Program-made: the position numbers and the translations under genes
From: Phyllobacterium myrsinacearum
GTDB taxonomy: Bacteria; Pseudomonadota; Alphaproteobacteria; Rhizobiales; Rhizobiaceae
Direction: 5' to 3'
Assembly: GCF_002980555.1 (NCBI RefSeq)
Contig: NZ_PVBT01000002.1
Location: forward strand, 62,001-126,000
Length of the DNA stretch: 64,000 nucleotides
Part shown: positions 18,009 through 26,749 of the stretch, in pieces
Layout of the letters: each line of letters begins with the position of its first letter
Position numbering within the stretch: position 1 is the stretch's first letter
The notes under the pieces: generated by a model
What the model was told of the DNA's origin: nothing
The model's database searches: none
The model's input: the letters and a program-made list of their open reading frames with translations, nothing else

Positions 18009-18827
18009 ATGAGCATGCGCGTGAGACATTTTCGTAAATGTACCGGCCTATGTCTGTTGTTTGTCGCTGCAGCAACCAGTGCTTGTGTGAGTACGGCCGA
18101 ACAGCAGGCGGCGCAAAAGCCGGTAAATGAACAGTCCAGATTTTTGCGGGTTGCCAGGGACTTGGATGCAAAAGGCGAAAGCGGAACGGCCCTTGCGCTT
18201 TATGAGCGGGCTGCGCAGATGTCGGGGGCGGATGCAACCATTCAGGTCAAACTTGGCAACGCCAGACTGAAAGCCGGAGATACTGACGGGGCCGAAAAGG
18301 CGTTCCGGTCGGCATTGCAGATCAATCCGCAAGATACCACCGCGTTGTTGGGTTTGGGAACGCTTCAGCTGCAGCGTGGTGATCCGGCAGCCGCCGCCAG
18401 AACACTTGCCCCTGCCGCGGAGGCCCTGAACGCCGTATCGGCTTACAACAAACTTGGAACGGCGTTGGTTCTCAGTGGCAATGCGGCGGCCGCTGAGCGT
18501 GCGTTCACAAAGGCACTGACCCTCCAGCCCGGCAATCTCGATACAAAGACCAATCTTGCTCTGGCCCAAGCGCTCTCAAACAAGCTGCCGGATGCATCCG
18601 CCGGCATGAACAGCGTCGTGGCATCGCCGCTCGCTGAAAAGCGCCATTTCGTCAACTATATGATTATCCTCAGCATGTCGGGTGACTTGGCGCGTGCCCG
18701 GGCAATTGCTGTGCCGGACATGACCGAAAGCCAGAAGAGCCAGATTTTGGCAAAAGCTTCAAAACTGCATTCCATTCAAGATCCAACAAAGCGCGCGCAG
18801 GCTATTGGCCTGCTTGCATCCGCCTAA
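18009..18827 (+). CDS. TadD-like TPR lipoprotein in the T3SS operon
   Basis: ATG at 18009 with AAGGA upstream; 272 aa. Lipobox TSAC with Cys26, so an outer- or inner-membrane-anchored periplasmic protein. Residues 45-200 hold about four TPR units (SGTALALYERAAQMSGADAT, the AEKAFRSALQINPQD unit, and the AERAFTKALTLQPGN unit). This is the architecture of TadD, which accompanies CpaC/CpaD in Tad loci. With its two upstream neighbours it makes a three-gene Tad-like outer-membrane module. Likely an assembly factor for the secretin. Confidence 0.8.
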   Translation: MSMRVRHFRKCTGLCLLFVAAATSACVSTAEQQAAQKPVNEQSRFLRVARDLDAKGESGTALALYERAAQMSGADATIQVKLGNARLKAGDTDGAEKAFRSALQINPQDTTALLGLGTLQLQRGDPAAAARTLAPAAEALNAVSAYNKLGTALVLSGNAAAAERAFTKALTLQPGNLDTKTNLALAQALSNKLPDASAGMNSVVASPLAEKRHFVNYMIILSMSGDLARARAIAVPDMTESQKSQILAKASKLHSIQDPTKRAQAIGLLASA

Positions 18828-18842
18828 GTCAGGTTAAGCAGT

Positions 18843-19883
18843 GTGAGCCAGACCAGCGAAGAAAAAACACTACCCGCGTCAGACAAGAAGATCGAGGATG
18901 CGCGAAAGAAAGGCCAGGTCCTGCACAGTGCCGACATGGTCTCGGGGGTGGTCATCCTATCCTGCACCATTTTTCTTGCGTATATAGCCCCGGTCCTGAG
19001 GCAAAAGATCGGCGTCTTGCTCGAAGAGGCTTCGCACATTTACGAACGGCCTTTTGCTGATGTCTGGTACCGCTTGAGCACAATCGCGGTTCAAGCTCTG
19101 TTGACCGCAACTTTGCCGATTCTCATTCTTACAATTTTTGCGATTCTCCTGACGAACCTCGCCATAACCCGGGGACTTGTTTTCTCGGCAAAACCCATCG
19201 AGCCGGATTTCAACAGGATCAATCCGGCAAGCGGGCTGAAACGGATTTTCTCGCTTAAAAGCGTTGTGGAATTTGCGAAGGCGTTATTCAAGATCGCCGT
19301 TGTTGCTGCTGCTTTTGCCATTGTCTTCCGCGGTGGACTGAAAGCGCTCTTTGAATCGCCGTCCTGCGGCAGCCAGTGCATGTGGGCAACCTTCCTTGCC
19401 ATGTTCAAACCATTGGCGGTTATCGCCGTTGGCGCCTTTCTGGTCCTTGGCTTCTGCGACATCTTCCTGCAGCGCTGGTTGTTTCTGCGCGATATGCGCA
19501 TGACCAAGACTGAGAATAAACGTGAGCAAAAGGATATGGAAGGCGATCCGCTCATCCGGCAGGAACGTCAGCGGCAGCGCCGAAGCCGGGGAGACGGAAA
19601 AACCGGCCTTAAAAATGCGGTTCTTCTCTTTTTTGCGCCGGGGGACGGAGTTGTCGGTATCCGCTATGTCAGAGGGGAAACACCCGTACCCATCGTGGTT
19701 TGTCGTGCCTCGGGCATAGATGCTGTCCAGATGAACCAGCAAGCGCAGGAACTTGGTATCCCGGTCACAGTCGATGCGGATTTGACCAGCAGGCTTTTGC
19801 AGGCATCCACAGTCGGCAATCCCATTCCCGAGCGGATATTTCAGTCCGTTGCCAATGCCCTGGTTGCTGCGGGATTGATCTGA
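18843..19883 (+). CDS. sctU: T3SS export switch protein SctU (RhcU/FlhB family) with altered autocleavage motif
   Basis: GTG start, 346 aa. Four N-terminal membrane segments (about residues 30-50, 80-105, 140-160, 185-210) include the family block INPASGLKRIFSLKSVVEF, followed by the cytosolic linker with KREQKDMEGDP. In the C-terminal domain the strand that normally contains Asn-Pro-Thr-His reads FFAPGDGVVGIRY, with Ala265-Pro-Gly-Asp268 at the NPTH place. The rest of the domain is intact (TPVPIVVCRASG, then AQELGIPV). Known: the Asn of NPTH drives self-cleavage needed for substrate switching. This protein would not cleave there. It lies on the opposite strand from sctRST, unlike classical rhizobial loci. 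Confidence 0.93.
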   Translation: MSQTSEEKTLPASDKKIEDARKKGQVLHSADMVSGVVILSCTIFLAYIAPVLRQKIGVLLEEASHIYERPFADVWYRLSTIAVQALLTATLPILILTIFAILLTNLAITRGLVFSAKPIEPDFNRINPASGLKRIFSLKSVVEFAKALFKIAVVAAAFAIVFRGGLKALFESPSCGSQCMWATFLAMFKPLAVIAVGAFLVLGFCDIFLQRWLFLRDMRMTKTENKREQKDMEGDPLIRQERQRQRRSRGDGKTGLKNAVLLFFAPGDGVVGIRYVRGETPVPIVVCRASGIDAVQMNQQAQELGIPVTVDADLTSRLLQASTVGNPIPERIFQSVANALVAAGLI

Positions 19884-19944
19884 TTATGCCGCCTATTCCC
19901 ACATCATTTGATACGGTCAAATCCAAAATGGAGGTATCCTGTCC

Positions 19945-20601
19945 ATGCGAATGAAGCACTGCATTCACTTGGTTGCCATCGCACTGATGGAACTGTGTCT
20001 TGGCGCCGTGAATACCCGTGCACAAGTCCAGGAACCATCCCCTCCAATATTTGACACAAAAACCCACAAAGTCTGGATCCAACCTGGATATATTGATTTC
20101 CTGATGGGCGCCGAGGCCTCTCCTTTGCACCGTGAGAACGGGCAGTACAAGCCTGGCCAATCTGCAATACCGCCCAAGATGGTGGCTTATGCAACAAGCG
20201 AAAAACCCGGAACCATCGTCATTGATACTGCAAACCATGCGCTCTACCTCGTTGGTTCAAACGGAAAAGCACTGCGTTATTCCGTTGGTGTTGGACGAGA
20301 GCGCTATGGCTGGAGCGGCACCGAACGCATCTCCCGCAAACGCCAATGGCCCGACTGGCGTCCCCCGGCGGCTATGCGGGACCGCCGGCCGGATCTTCCA
20401 GCTCATATGGTTGGCGGGCCTGCAAATCCGCTTGGTGCACGCGCGCTTTATCTTGGTCATACGCTTTTTCGCATCCATGGTTCAAATGAACCCGAAACAG
20501 TTGGCCAGGACTCTTCCTCAGGCTGCTTCCGAATGACCAATCGAGACATCATCGATCTCTATCAACGGGTCCGCGTCGGAACGAAAGTTGTGGTTCGGTG
20601 A
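19945..20601 (+). CDS. L,D-transpeptidase (YkuD/ErfK domain), exported
   Basis: 218 aa, ATG with GGAGG 10 bases upstream; signal peptide ending NTRAQ. The YkuD domain covers about residues 92-218: IVIDTANHALYLV at its start, RYSVGVGR, and the catalytic HGSNEP...SSGCFRMTN pattern with Cys194. Such enzymes form 3-3 peptidoglycan crosslinks or attach proteins to peptidoglycan. Last gene of the sctV operon, 61 bp after sctU, so co-expressed with the injectisome and possibly used to strengthen or anchor the wall around it. Confidence 0.9.
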   Translation: MRMKHCIHLVAIALMELCLGAVNTRAQVQEPSPPIFDTKTHKVWIQPGYIDFLMGAEASPLHRENGQYKPGQSAIPPKMVAYATSEKPGTIVIDTANHALYLVGSNGKALRYSVGVGRERYGWSGTERISRKRQWPDWRPPAAMRDRRPDLPAHMVGGPANPLGARALYLGHTLFRIHGSNEPETVGQDSSSGCFRMTNRDIIDLYQRVRVGTKVVVR

Positions 20602-20639
20602 ATTGGCCGTTTATGTTCCGGATTTGCTTGTTGGAATAG

Positions 20640-20660
20640 ATACATCAAGCGGAGATGTAT
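20640..20660. terminator. Small hairpin between converging T3SS operons
   Basis: ATACATC and GATGTAT form a 7-bp stem with a 7-nt loop in the 162-bp gap between the transpeptidase and sctT stop codons. No T-run. Confidence 0.3.
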
Positions 20661-20763
20661 GCCGTTATATCGAGGCAGCCCAATATCAACATTCGGAAAT
20701 TGGATGTCTTTCTCCATTGAATCGAAAACGGCTGATCCAGGCAATCACTGCCCATCATCCTGT

Positions 20764-21630
20764 CTATTGCTGTCCGAAAACATCTTGGTCTGACTTTGAA
20801 TCGACTGCCTTGGCAGGGCTGTTGGCAACGAGCGAGTGCATGATATCAAACGTGCCGCGAAGGTCTTTCAGCTCAGACACCATGTAGGGCACGAGATAGG
20901 AGATGTAGAACACTATCAGCAGCGAGAAGAGCATGTTTTTAATTGCAAGGGAAAGGTCAAAAACATGCAGTTGTGGTGCCATACGGGATATGTAGGCCAG
21001 CATTATATCGGCAAGCAGCAAGGCTATGACCAGCGGCGCGATCAGCAAAACTGCGATCTGCATGATACGGTCAAGAACGCCAAGCAGGGCGAGAGCAGCC
21101 TGTTGACCAAGGACAGGCAGAAACTCGGCGGCAGGCCATAATTGGTAGCTCTTGTAAAATCCATCGACCAGCAACAGAAAGCCGCCTGACATAAAGAAGA
21201 GTGCAAGCAGTGCAAACACGAAAAGCGTGGCGGTGATACTGGCCTCACCGACCTGAAGCGGATCAACGAGTTGTGCCGAAGTGGATCCGCGTTGCAGATC
21301 CACAAGGTCGCCGGCAACTTCTGCGCCCCAGAATGGAATACCAAATGCTATTCCGATGATGATGCCGACGATTGCTTCCTTTATAAGCAGCCCCGCAATC
21401 ACAAGACTACTCAATTGACCTTCAAGCAGGAGTGAGTTGAGCACACCCGGTATGGCGGGAATGCAAATGGCAACAGCGACCCCTGAACGGATCAATCCCG
21501 TCAAACCCAAGCGAATGAAGGCCGGGGTGACAACAATCATACCGAGAGCACGCGCAACCGCGATGGCTGCTGCAGTGATGAAAGGATAGGCGAGGTCAAG
21601 CAATGAGGTCGTGGTTGTAGCGGCGTCCAA
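20764..21630 (-). CDS. sctT: T3SS export apparatus protein SctT (RhcT/FliR family)
   Basis: Membrane part of the export gate entry portal. 288 aa; the start appears to be TTG (21630) with GGGA 8 bases before it. Seen: six to seven hydrophobic segments and the family blocks GLTGLIRSGVAVAI, then WGAEVAGDLVDLQRGS, and a C-terminal VSELKDLRGTF. Last gene of the minus-strand core operon; in classical rhizobia rhcU follows, but here it is on the other strand. No defects seen. Confidence 0.94.
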   Translation of the reverse strand: MDAATTTTSLLDLAYPFITAAAIAVARALGMIVVTPAFIRLGLTGLIRSGVAVAICIPAIPGVLNSLLLEGQLSSLVIAGLLIKEAIVGIIIGIAFGIPFWGAEVAGDLVDLQRGSTSAQLVDPLQVGEASITATLFVFALLALFFMSGGFLLLVDGFYKSYQLWPAAEFLPVLGQQAALALLGVLDRIMQIAVLLIAPLVIALLLADIMLAYISRMAPQLHVFDLSLAIKNMLFSLLIVFYISYLVPYMVSELKDLRGTFDIMHSLVANSPAKAVDSKSDQDVFGQQ

Positions 21631-21643
21631 AGCTCGTTTCCCA

Positions 21644-21913
21644 TTACCGTGTCATCGCTGGAAAGACATCCAGTACATGACTTGCTAGATTTGCCACCTG
21701 AATTGCAAGCGCTGGTCCCAGAACAATGAGAGTAAGCATCACGGCAACGAGCTTTACCGCTTGGGGCAGGGTCTGGTCCTGAATCTGCGTCAGTGCCTGA
21801 ATGAGACCAACACTGATGCCAACAGCGATTGCCACAGCCAATGCAGGAGCGGAAGCCAGCAATACCGTAAGCAGTGCATTCTGCATTTGCGCAAGAAAAG
21901 AGGCTTGCCCCAT
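21644..21913 (-). CDS. sctS: T3SS export apparatus protein SctS (RhcS/FliQ family)
   Basis: 89 aa with two long hydrophobic helices around the family block VGLIQALTQIQDQTLP. It starts 2 bp after the sctR stop. SctS coils with SctR and SctT to form the inner-membrane export channel. Full length. Confidence 0.95.
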   Translation of the reverse strand: MGQASFLAQMQNALLTVLLASAPALAVAIAVGISVGLIQALTQIQDQTLPQAVKLVAVMLTLIVLGPALAIQVANLASHVLDVFPAMTR

Positions 21914-21915
21914 GA

Positions 21916-22575
21916 CTAGCTTCCCCCATAGCTGAGAATGAGGCCATGCATCAGGCGTGACCAGCCATTCACAGCAACGAACAGAAAGATCTTGAGTGGT
22001 ATGGAGATGAGCGTTGGCGACACCATCATCATGCCCATCGCCATCAGCACGTTGGAAACAATCAGATCTACAACCAGAAAGGGCAGATAGAGCAGGAAGC
22101 CGATCTCAAATGCGCGTGTCAGTTCCGAACTTACAAAGGCGGGGATCAGGACGAGCAGGCTGTCGGGAGCGAGATCGGCACGGGCTTCCGGCGACCAGAC
22201 ATTTTCCGTTGCCTTGATGAAAAACTGCCGTTCATTCTCGTTGGTGAATTTCAACAGATGCGCCTGGAGCGGCGGTCGAAGAGCTGCGGCTGCGGATTTT
22301 ATGCTGTCGAGAGATTGCAGATCGACCTGCTGTACTTCAAGAACACGATACATCTCACCGACCAACGGCGTTGTCACATACACGGTCAGAATGAGCGCAA
22401 TGCCATAAAGTACCAGATTGGGAGGCGATTGCTGGATGCCAAGCGCATTCCTGATCAAGAAGAGGACAATCGAAATCTTCAGAAAGCCGGTCATGGTCAC
22501 GACAGCAAGCGGAATCAAACCGATGGTCGAGACAATAATGATAATCGGAATAAGGTTTGTCTGGTACTCAGCCAT
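21916..22575 (-). CDS. sctR: T3SS export apparatus protein SctR (RhcR/FliP family)
   Basis: 219 aa, four membrane helices. Seen: LIRNALGIQQSPPNLVLYGI, then LIPAFVSSELTRAFEIGFL and the closing MGMMMVSPTLISIPLKIFLF block, all diagnostic. The start overlaps the sctQ stop by 8 bp. Forms the export channel core with SctS and SctT. Confidence 0.97.
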   Translation of the reverse strand: MAEYQTNLIPIIIIVSTIGLIPLAVVTMTGFLKISIVLFLIRNALGIQQSPPNLVLYGIALILTVYVTTPLVGEMYRVLEVQQVDLQSLDSIKSAAAALRPPLQAHLLKFTNENERQFFIKATENVWSPEARADLAPDSLLVLIPAFVSSELTRAFEIGFLLYLPFLVVDLIVSNVLMAMGMMMVSPTLISIPLKIFLFVAVNGWSRLMHGLILSYGGS

Positions 22576-23641
22576 TGTTGGACAGCCGCACGACCCTTAC
22601 ACCGAGACCCGCACCGATTTTAACCAGCTCGCCGGTTCCTATCAGGCGTCCGTTCGCCAGAATGTTCACTGGGTTCGTAATACTGGGCGCGATTGGCACA
22701 GTGCTGCCTTCGCCAAGTTTGCGGATATCGGTTAGCGGCAATTCGCAGCGGCCGATCTCAAACACAAGCTGGATTGGCAGCCGGTCAAAATCGTCAAACT
22801 GGCCGCGTTTGTCATCGGCAATTAAACTGGGTTCTGATGTCATCGAATGATCCGAATATTGATTGAGGGGTTGCCAGTCGCTGCTAAGCATGGGCCCGTC
22901 ATCCGTTGGGACGGTTGATGCAGCGTAATAATTGGATAGAACGGCGAACGTATCAGCTTCCGTGGTCTGTTGACGGAGGATCACATCGCCCGGCCGCAGG
23001 TCTCGTAGTTCCGAAACTGTCAGTTCTTGCGTCCCGATGCAGAGTTGGACGAGAAAAGTAACAGAAGTGAGAAAACCGGCATCAGTTCGGGGCACAGACC
23101 GATTGATGGCGCCGCCTAGAATGCGAGCTGCAGGCTGGCACAGGTGTAACTGCGCATTGCGCGGCACGTCATCAAAACGAATAATCCAGGGCAGGGACAC
23201 ATCGCAGGTTGAATGGGTCGCTTGGCCGCCAAAGCGAATGGGCAATTCAATGGATTGCTCAAGTATGGCCAGTTGTTCCGTCAACAAATACTCGAATAGA
23301 ATGCTTTGTTTGCGGGATGGGAGGCTAAGCGTCGTTCTGCTTGCCGTCAGCATTTGCAGCAATCGTCCCGCCGTGTCTGCAGACAAAACCAGTTTGCAGT
23401 GCCAGGCTCCGATCGATACCGGTATCTCCACTGGATCGGTAAGAGGCGATGCAGTTTGGGTGAGTTTCAATTCCACTGAAAGACCAGCCACATTCACTTG
23501 GAATGGCGCGCGGTTTCCGTGGAACAAATTCATGATATCAACGTGATCGGAATCAATGGCAGGTAGCCACGACAAATCAGCCGTTGAGTCAGGCATCGGG
23601 TTGTCAGGCGGAAACGCTTCGCAGCGAACGGGCCTATTCAT
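22568..23641 (-). CDS. sctQ: T3SS cytoplasmic ring (sorting platform) protein SctQ
   Basis: 357 aa. The C-terminal ~75 residues form a SPOA (FliN-like) domain: DRLPIQLVFEIGRCELPLTDIRK, shown in part, then NILANGRLIGTGELVKIG and a final VRVVRLSNNG. A first, more diverged SPOA-like region is near 200-260. Builds the cytosolic platform with SctK and SctL. ATGA overlap with sctO upstream and an 8-bp overlap with sctR downstream. Confidence 0.92.
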   Translation of the reverse strand: MNRPVRCEAFPPDNPMPDSTADLSWLPAIDSDHVDIMNLFHGNRAPFQVNVAGLSVELKLTQTASPLTDPVEIPVSIGAWHCKLVLSADTAGRLLQMLTASRTTLSLPSRKQSILFEYLLTEQLAILEQSIELPIRFGGQATHSTCDVSLPWIIRFDDVPRNAQLHLCQPAARILGGAINRSVPRTDAGFLTSVTFLVQLCIGTQELTVSELRDLRPGDVILRQQTTEADTFAVLSNYYAASTVPTDDGPMLSSDWQPLNQYSDHSMTSEPSLIADDKRGQFDDFDRLPIQLVFEIGRCELPLTDIRKLGEGSTVPIAPSITNPVNILANGRLIGTGELVKIGAGLGVRVVRLSNNG

Positions 23642-24135
23642 ACTCGACGTCCCTTGAGAATCATAATCGAAGAATGCACTTGATCCTCATCATCGAGTTC
23701 GCTCAGCAACCCTTGACACATCGCTTTGCGTGATGACTGCCGCTCCATGAGGATTTTCAACTTATCGTGCTGGCGAAGTTTGGCGAGATGTTCGGCCGCT
23801 CTTGTGTCCTTTCTCATGGTCTCGTTAACAAGACGAAGCTTTGCCTCCTCTTCTTGTTGCTTGAGATGGATGGCCTGATAGTTCAGTGTGGAAAGTGCGT
23901 CTCGATATCGGTCGAGTTCCCGGCATTTGACCGGGCCTTTTGACATGTGTTCATACATGACGGATTCATGCTGAAGCCGGCTTGCCTCATGCTCGGCAGT
24001 TTGACCGGACGCAGCCTCAACAGCCTTTGACGCTGCGTCGTGAATGTGCTGCTGGCGGATTGAAGCCTCCTCGGCAATTTTCATGCGAAGTTTGCGCAAC
24101 TCCATCAGTTTTTGCAGGTTGCGTTGCTGGTTCAT
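23638..24135 (-). CDS. sctO: T3SS stalk protein SctO (Y4yJ/FliJ-like)
   Basis: 165 aa, almost entirely charged coiled coil (MELRKLRMKIAEEASIRQQH, then repeated Glu/Gln/Arg heptads). Such proteins insert into the SctN hexamer and link it to SctV. Assignment rests on coiled-coil character and on position between sctN and sctQ, with ATGA overlaps on both sides, as for y4yJ in rhizobia. Confidence 0.86.
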   Translation of the reverse strand: MNQQRNLQKLMELRKLRMKIAEEASIRQQHIHDAASKAVEAASGQTAEHEASRLQHESVMYEHMSKGPVKCRELDRYRDALSTLNYQAIHLKQQEEEAKLRLVNETMRKDTRAAEHLAKLRQHDKLKILMERQSSRKAMCQGLLSELDDEDQVHSSIMILKGRRV

Positions 24136-25484
24136 GAGAGAAGCTCCTGAAGTTGCAATTTTGTTTCCGAAAGGCCGAAATATTCGTCGCTGGCCTGCCT
24201 GAGAAATTGCTCTATGCGGTCATGCCGATCCAATGCTTCATCAGCTCGCGCATCGGCGCCGTGTTTGTATTCTCCAACGCGCAACAACAGTTCGATACTT
24301 TCGTACCGTGCCATCAGATCGCGAATCCTTGCCGCATTTTGCCGATGTGAGCGGCTTGCCACCACGTCCATCAATCTGCTGCGGCTGCGTAAAATGTCGA
24401 TGGCCGGAAAATGGTTGCGCTGTGCAAGATCGGCGCTCAGAATAATATGACCGTCGAGAATGGCCTTTGTTTCTTCTGCAACAGGATCAAGTGTGCCGTC
24501 GCCCTCCGTTAAAACTGTGTAGAGGCCGGTGATGGATCCTCCAACACCCGGCCCGGCCCGTTCCAGCAGGCGTGGTAGCGCGGCAAACAAGGAGGGTGGA
24601 AAGCCTCGCCTAGTCGGCGGCTCACCGGCTGCAAGCCCAATTTCGCGCTGGGCGCGGGCAAAGCGTGTGATACTGTCCATCAGGAGCAGAACATGCTGAC
24701 CTTGATCGCGAAAATATTCGGCGATCGCCGTTGCACCATATGCTGCCTTTACGCGTTCAATGGCAGGCCGGTCAGAGGTCGCAACGACAACGACGGAGCG
24801 TCGCCTTCCTTCATCACCCAGCTGTATATCAATGAATTCCCTGACCTCACGGCCGCGTTCGCCAATCAAGGCAATCACGATCACGTCGGCATGGGTTCCG
24901 CGGACGATGCTGGACAGCAGTGATGATTTACCGACGCCTGCTTCACCAAATATGCCGATGCGTTGACCGCGGGCAACGGTGAGAAGTCCGTCAATCGCCT
25001 TCACGCCCAGTTGCAGGGGATGCTGGACGAGGTCACGTTGCAAAGGCTGAAGCGGGATATTGTGTGTGGGATAATACCCTTTGGTGTGCAAAGGCGATGG
25101 CGGAGCGCCCGTCCTATTCATCACTTCTCCCAGCGAATTAAGCACGCATCCAAGCAGTTCCGGGCCAACGGGGATTTGAAGGGCGTGGCCCATGGGAATG
25201 ACTTCTGCACGCGTAGACATGCCGTCCAGATCACCAATCGGCGTCAGAACAGCTTCTTCATCGTGAAAGCCGACAACTTCAGCCGGAACAACGCGGTTCG
25301 ATATCGGGTCGCGCAAATGACAAAACTCTCCGATGCGAACCATGGGTACGGTCGCATGTACGATGATGCCCGTAATCCTGCGAATGCGCCCTCGAACGGG
25401 CCGGGTTTCCGCCTTCTGCGTGGTCTCCTGTAATCGTTCCATAAGATTGCTGAAATCAGGAGGTGTGAATTGTCCATTCATCAA
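24132..25484 (-). CDS. sctN: T3SS ATPase SctN (RhcN)
   Basis: Hexameric ATPase that unfolds and loads substrates. 450 aa. Walker A GEAGVGKSS at residues 180-188, Walker B with VLLLMDSITRFARAQREIGL, and GEPPTRRGFPPSLFA as in all T3SS/flagellar ATPases; the C-terminal part contains a YKHGADARADEAL segment. ATG overlaps sctL (ATGA). Confidence 0.98.
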   Translation of the reverse strand: MMNGQFTPPDFSNLMERLQETTQKAETRPVRGRIRRITGIIVHATVPMVRIGEFCHLRDPISNRVVPAEVVGFHDEEAVLTPIGDLDGMSTRAEVIPMGHALQIPVGPELLGCVLNSLGEVMNRTGAPPSPLHTKGYYPTHNIPLQPLQRDLVQHPLQLGVKAIDGLLTVARGQRIGIFGEAGVGKSSLLSSIVRGTHADVIVIALIGERGREVREFIDIQLGDEGRRRSVVVVATSDRPAIERVKAAYGATAIAEYFRDQGQHVLLLMDSITRFARAQREIGLAAGEPPTRRGFPPSLFAALPRLLERAGPGVGGSITGLYTVLTEGDGTLDPVAEETKAILDGHIILSADLAQRNHFPAIDILRSRSRLMDVVASRSHRQNAARIRDLMARYESIELLLRVGEYKHGADARADEALDRHDRIEQFLRQASDEYFGLSETKLQLQELLS

Positions 25485-26080
25485 GCCGCTCCAGTAGATC
25501 TGGATGGTGAGAGAAGGGCTTGCCTGATCGCGGATAATTGCATCTCAAGGCTTGCATCGACCAATGCAATGGCATTTGAAAGCACGCATTGGGTTCCATT
25601 CAAATGCGGATCCGGCACAACGGTAAGCGTGAGCGATGGATTGGTGTTTTCGGACTTGATACGCCGTGCGACGTCTTCAGCAATATCAGGGGCTACGGCT
25701 ATTGTAATATCCCGCTCGCGCTGGAATGACTGCAACGCATGGTGCGCTAGCCTTGTGACCAGCTCGGCGTCCCCAAATTTGCCCAGAACCTTTATGATGA
25801 TGGACAGGCTAAGGTCGACGAACTGCTGATCCAGGGATGCCACATAGTCGTTGATACGAGCGGTTGTCGTGGTCAGCAAAGCACCTGCCTGTTGAGCGCC
25901 TTGTTGAAAGCCGGCTTCATAACCCTCCTTTCGGCCTGCTTCGCGGATTTCGTGTATCCGCTCCATTTCCGCTTGGGCATCTGCCCTTGCACCTGCAATG
26001 AACGCATATGCGTTGATCCACGGCTGAACGTCCTTTTCGCGAATGATTTTTACGCCGGGCATGGGGGGAAGGTCAGTCAT
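25481..26080 (-). CDS. sctL: T3SS ATPase stator SctL (RhcL/NolV)
   Basis: 199 aa. Helical N-terminal half with the FliH/YscL-type EGYEAGFQQGAQQAG segment; compact C-terminal domain with LTRLAHHALQSFQRERDITI and a DPHLNGTQCVL block. Connects SctN to the SctQ platform. Starts 15 bp after sctK and overlaps sctN by 4 bp. Order J-K-L-N matches nolT-nolU-nolV-rhcN. Confidence 0.93.
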   Translation of the reverse strand: MTDLPPMPGVKIIREKDVQPWINAYAFIAGARADAQAEMERIHEIREAGRKEGYEAGFQQGAQQAGALLTTTTARINDYVASLDQQFVDLSLSIIIKVLGKFGDAELVTRLAHHALQSFQRERDITIAVAPDIAEDVARRIKSENTNPSLTLTVVPDPHLNGTQCVLSNAIALVDASLEMQLSAIRQALLSPSRSTGAA

Positions 26081-26095
26081 GGAACGCCATCATGT

Positions 26096-26749
26096 TCAAT
26101 GTTGAGGGTACTGAGAGGCAAGTCTTCGAATGATAGCCACGCCACGCCCTTGATCTTTTTCGTTCGTGTGAACGGAGAGAAATGTATCATCGGCATGCTT
26201 CAATCGAGCCCAGGCGCGCACTGCAGGAGGGAGTGTCATGTGCCAACTAAGAAGGCAGTTGTTGCCGTCACGCTCAATTGCAGCGTCCAGATCGTCAGGT
26301 CCTGGCAATCCACTGGCGAGGTCACGATTGGCAAGCGCTATCTGGAATGCGGATTCACCGATGCTGCGCTTCATCGCGGCTATTTTGTCAGTTCGAATTT
26401 CAGCGGTAAAAATATTGGCCCAAAAGATTGCGCCAGCCAACGGTACAAGGCCGGCGATGTATTCCGCCGGTTTCGACAACAGACCCAGGTCCACTTGATC
26501 TATCTCTGTCAGGCTGGATGGATCCGGTAGATCAAAGTGATCCATCAACAGGATTTTCAACTGTTCCTGCACACGGTCCGAAGCTTGAAGGCGCTTTGCC
26601 AGCTGGGATGAAATAATCTTGTCGAAACAAGAAACAATGCGTTCGGGATGCACAAACCGCGCCGGCGCTGAGTGGATATTGCTCCAATTGTCGATGAGGC
26701 TGGAAGATTTCGCTTCCGCATTGTCCGCAACTGCCGGTGCTACTGTCAT
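26096..26749 (-). CDS. sctK: T3SS sorting-platform protein SctK (NolU-like)
   Basis: 217 aa. The ATG at 26749 overlaps the sctJ stop in an ATGA, which decides the start; the longer open frame to 26899 runs antisense-free through sctJ and is not used. The sequence is typical of the poorly conserved SctK family: FVHPERIVSCFDKII, then LAKRLQASDRVQEQLKILLM, and a C-terminal ERDGNNCLLSWHMTLPP patch. Identified mainly by position between sctJ and sctL. Confidence 0.85.
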   Translation of the reverse strand: MTVAPAVADNAEAKSSSLIDNWSNIHSAPARFVHPERIVSCFDKIISSQLAKRLQASDRVQEQLKILLMDHFDLPDPSSLTEIDQVDLGLLSKPAEYIAGLVPLAGAIFWANIFTAEIRTDKIAAMKRSIGESAFQIALANRDLASGLPGPDDLDAAIERDGNNCLLSWHMTLPPAVRAWARLKHADDTFLSVHTNEKDQGRGVAIIRRLASQYPQH

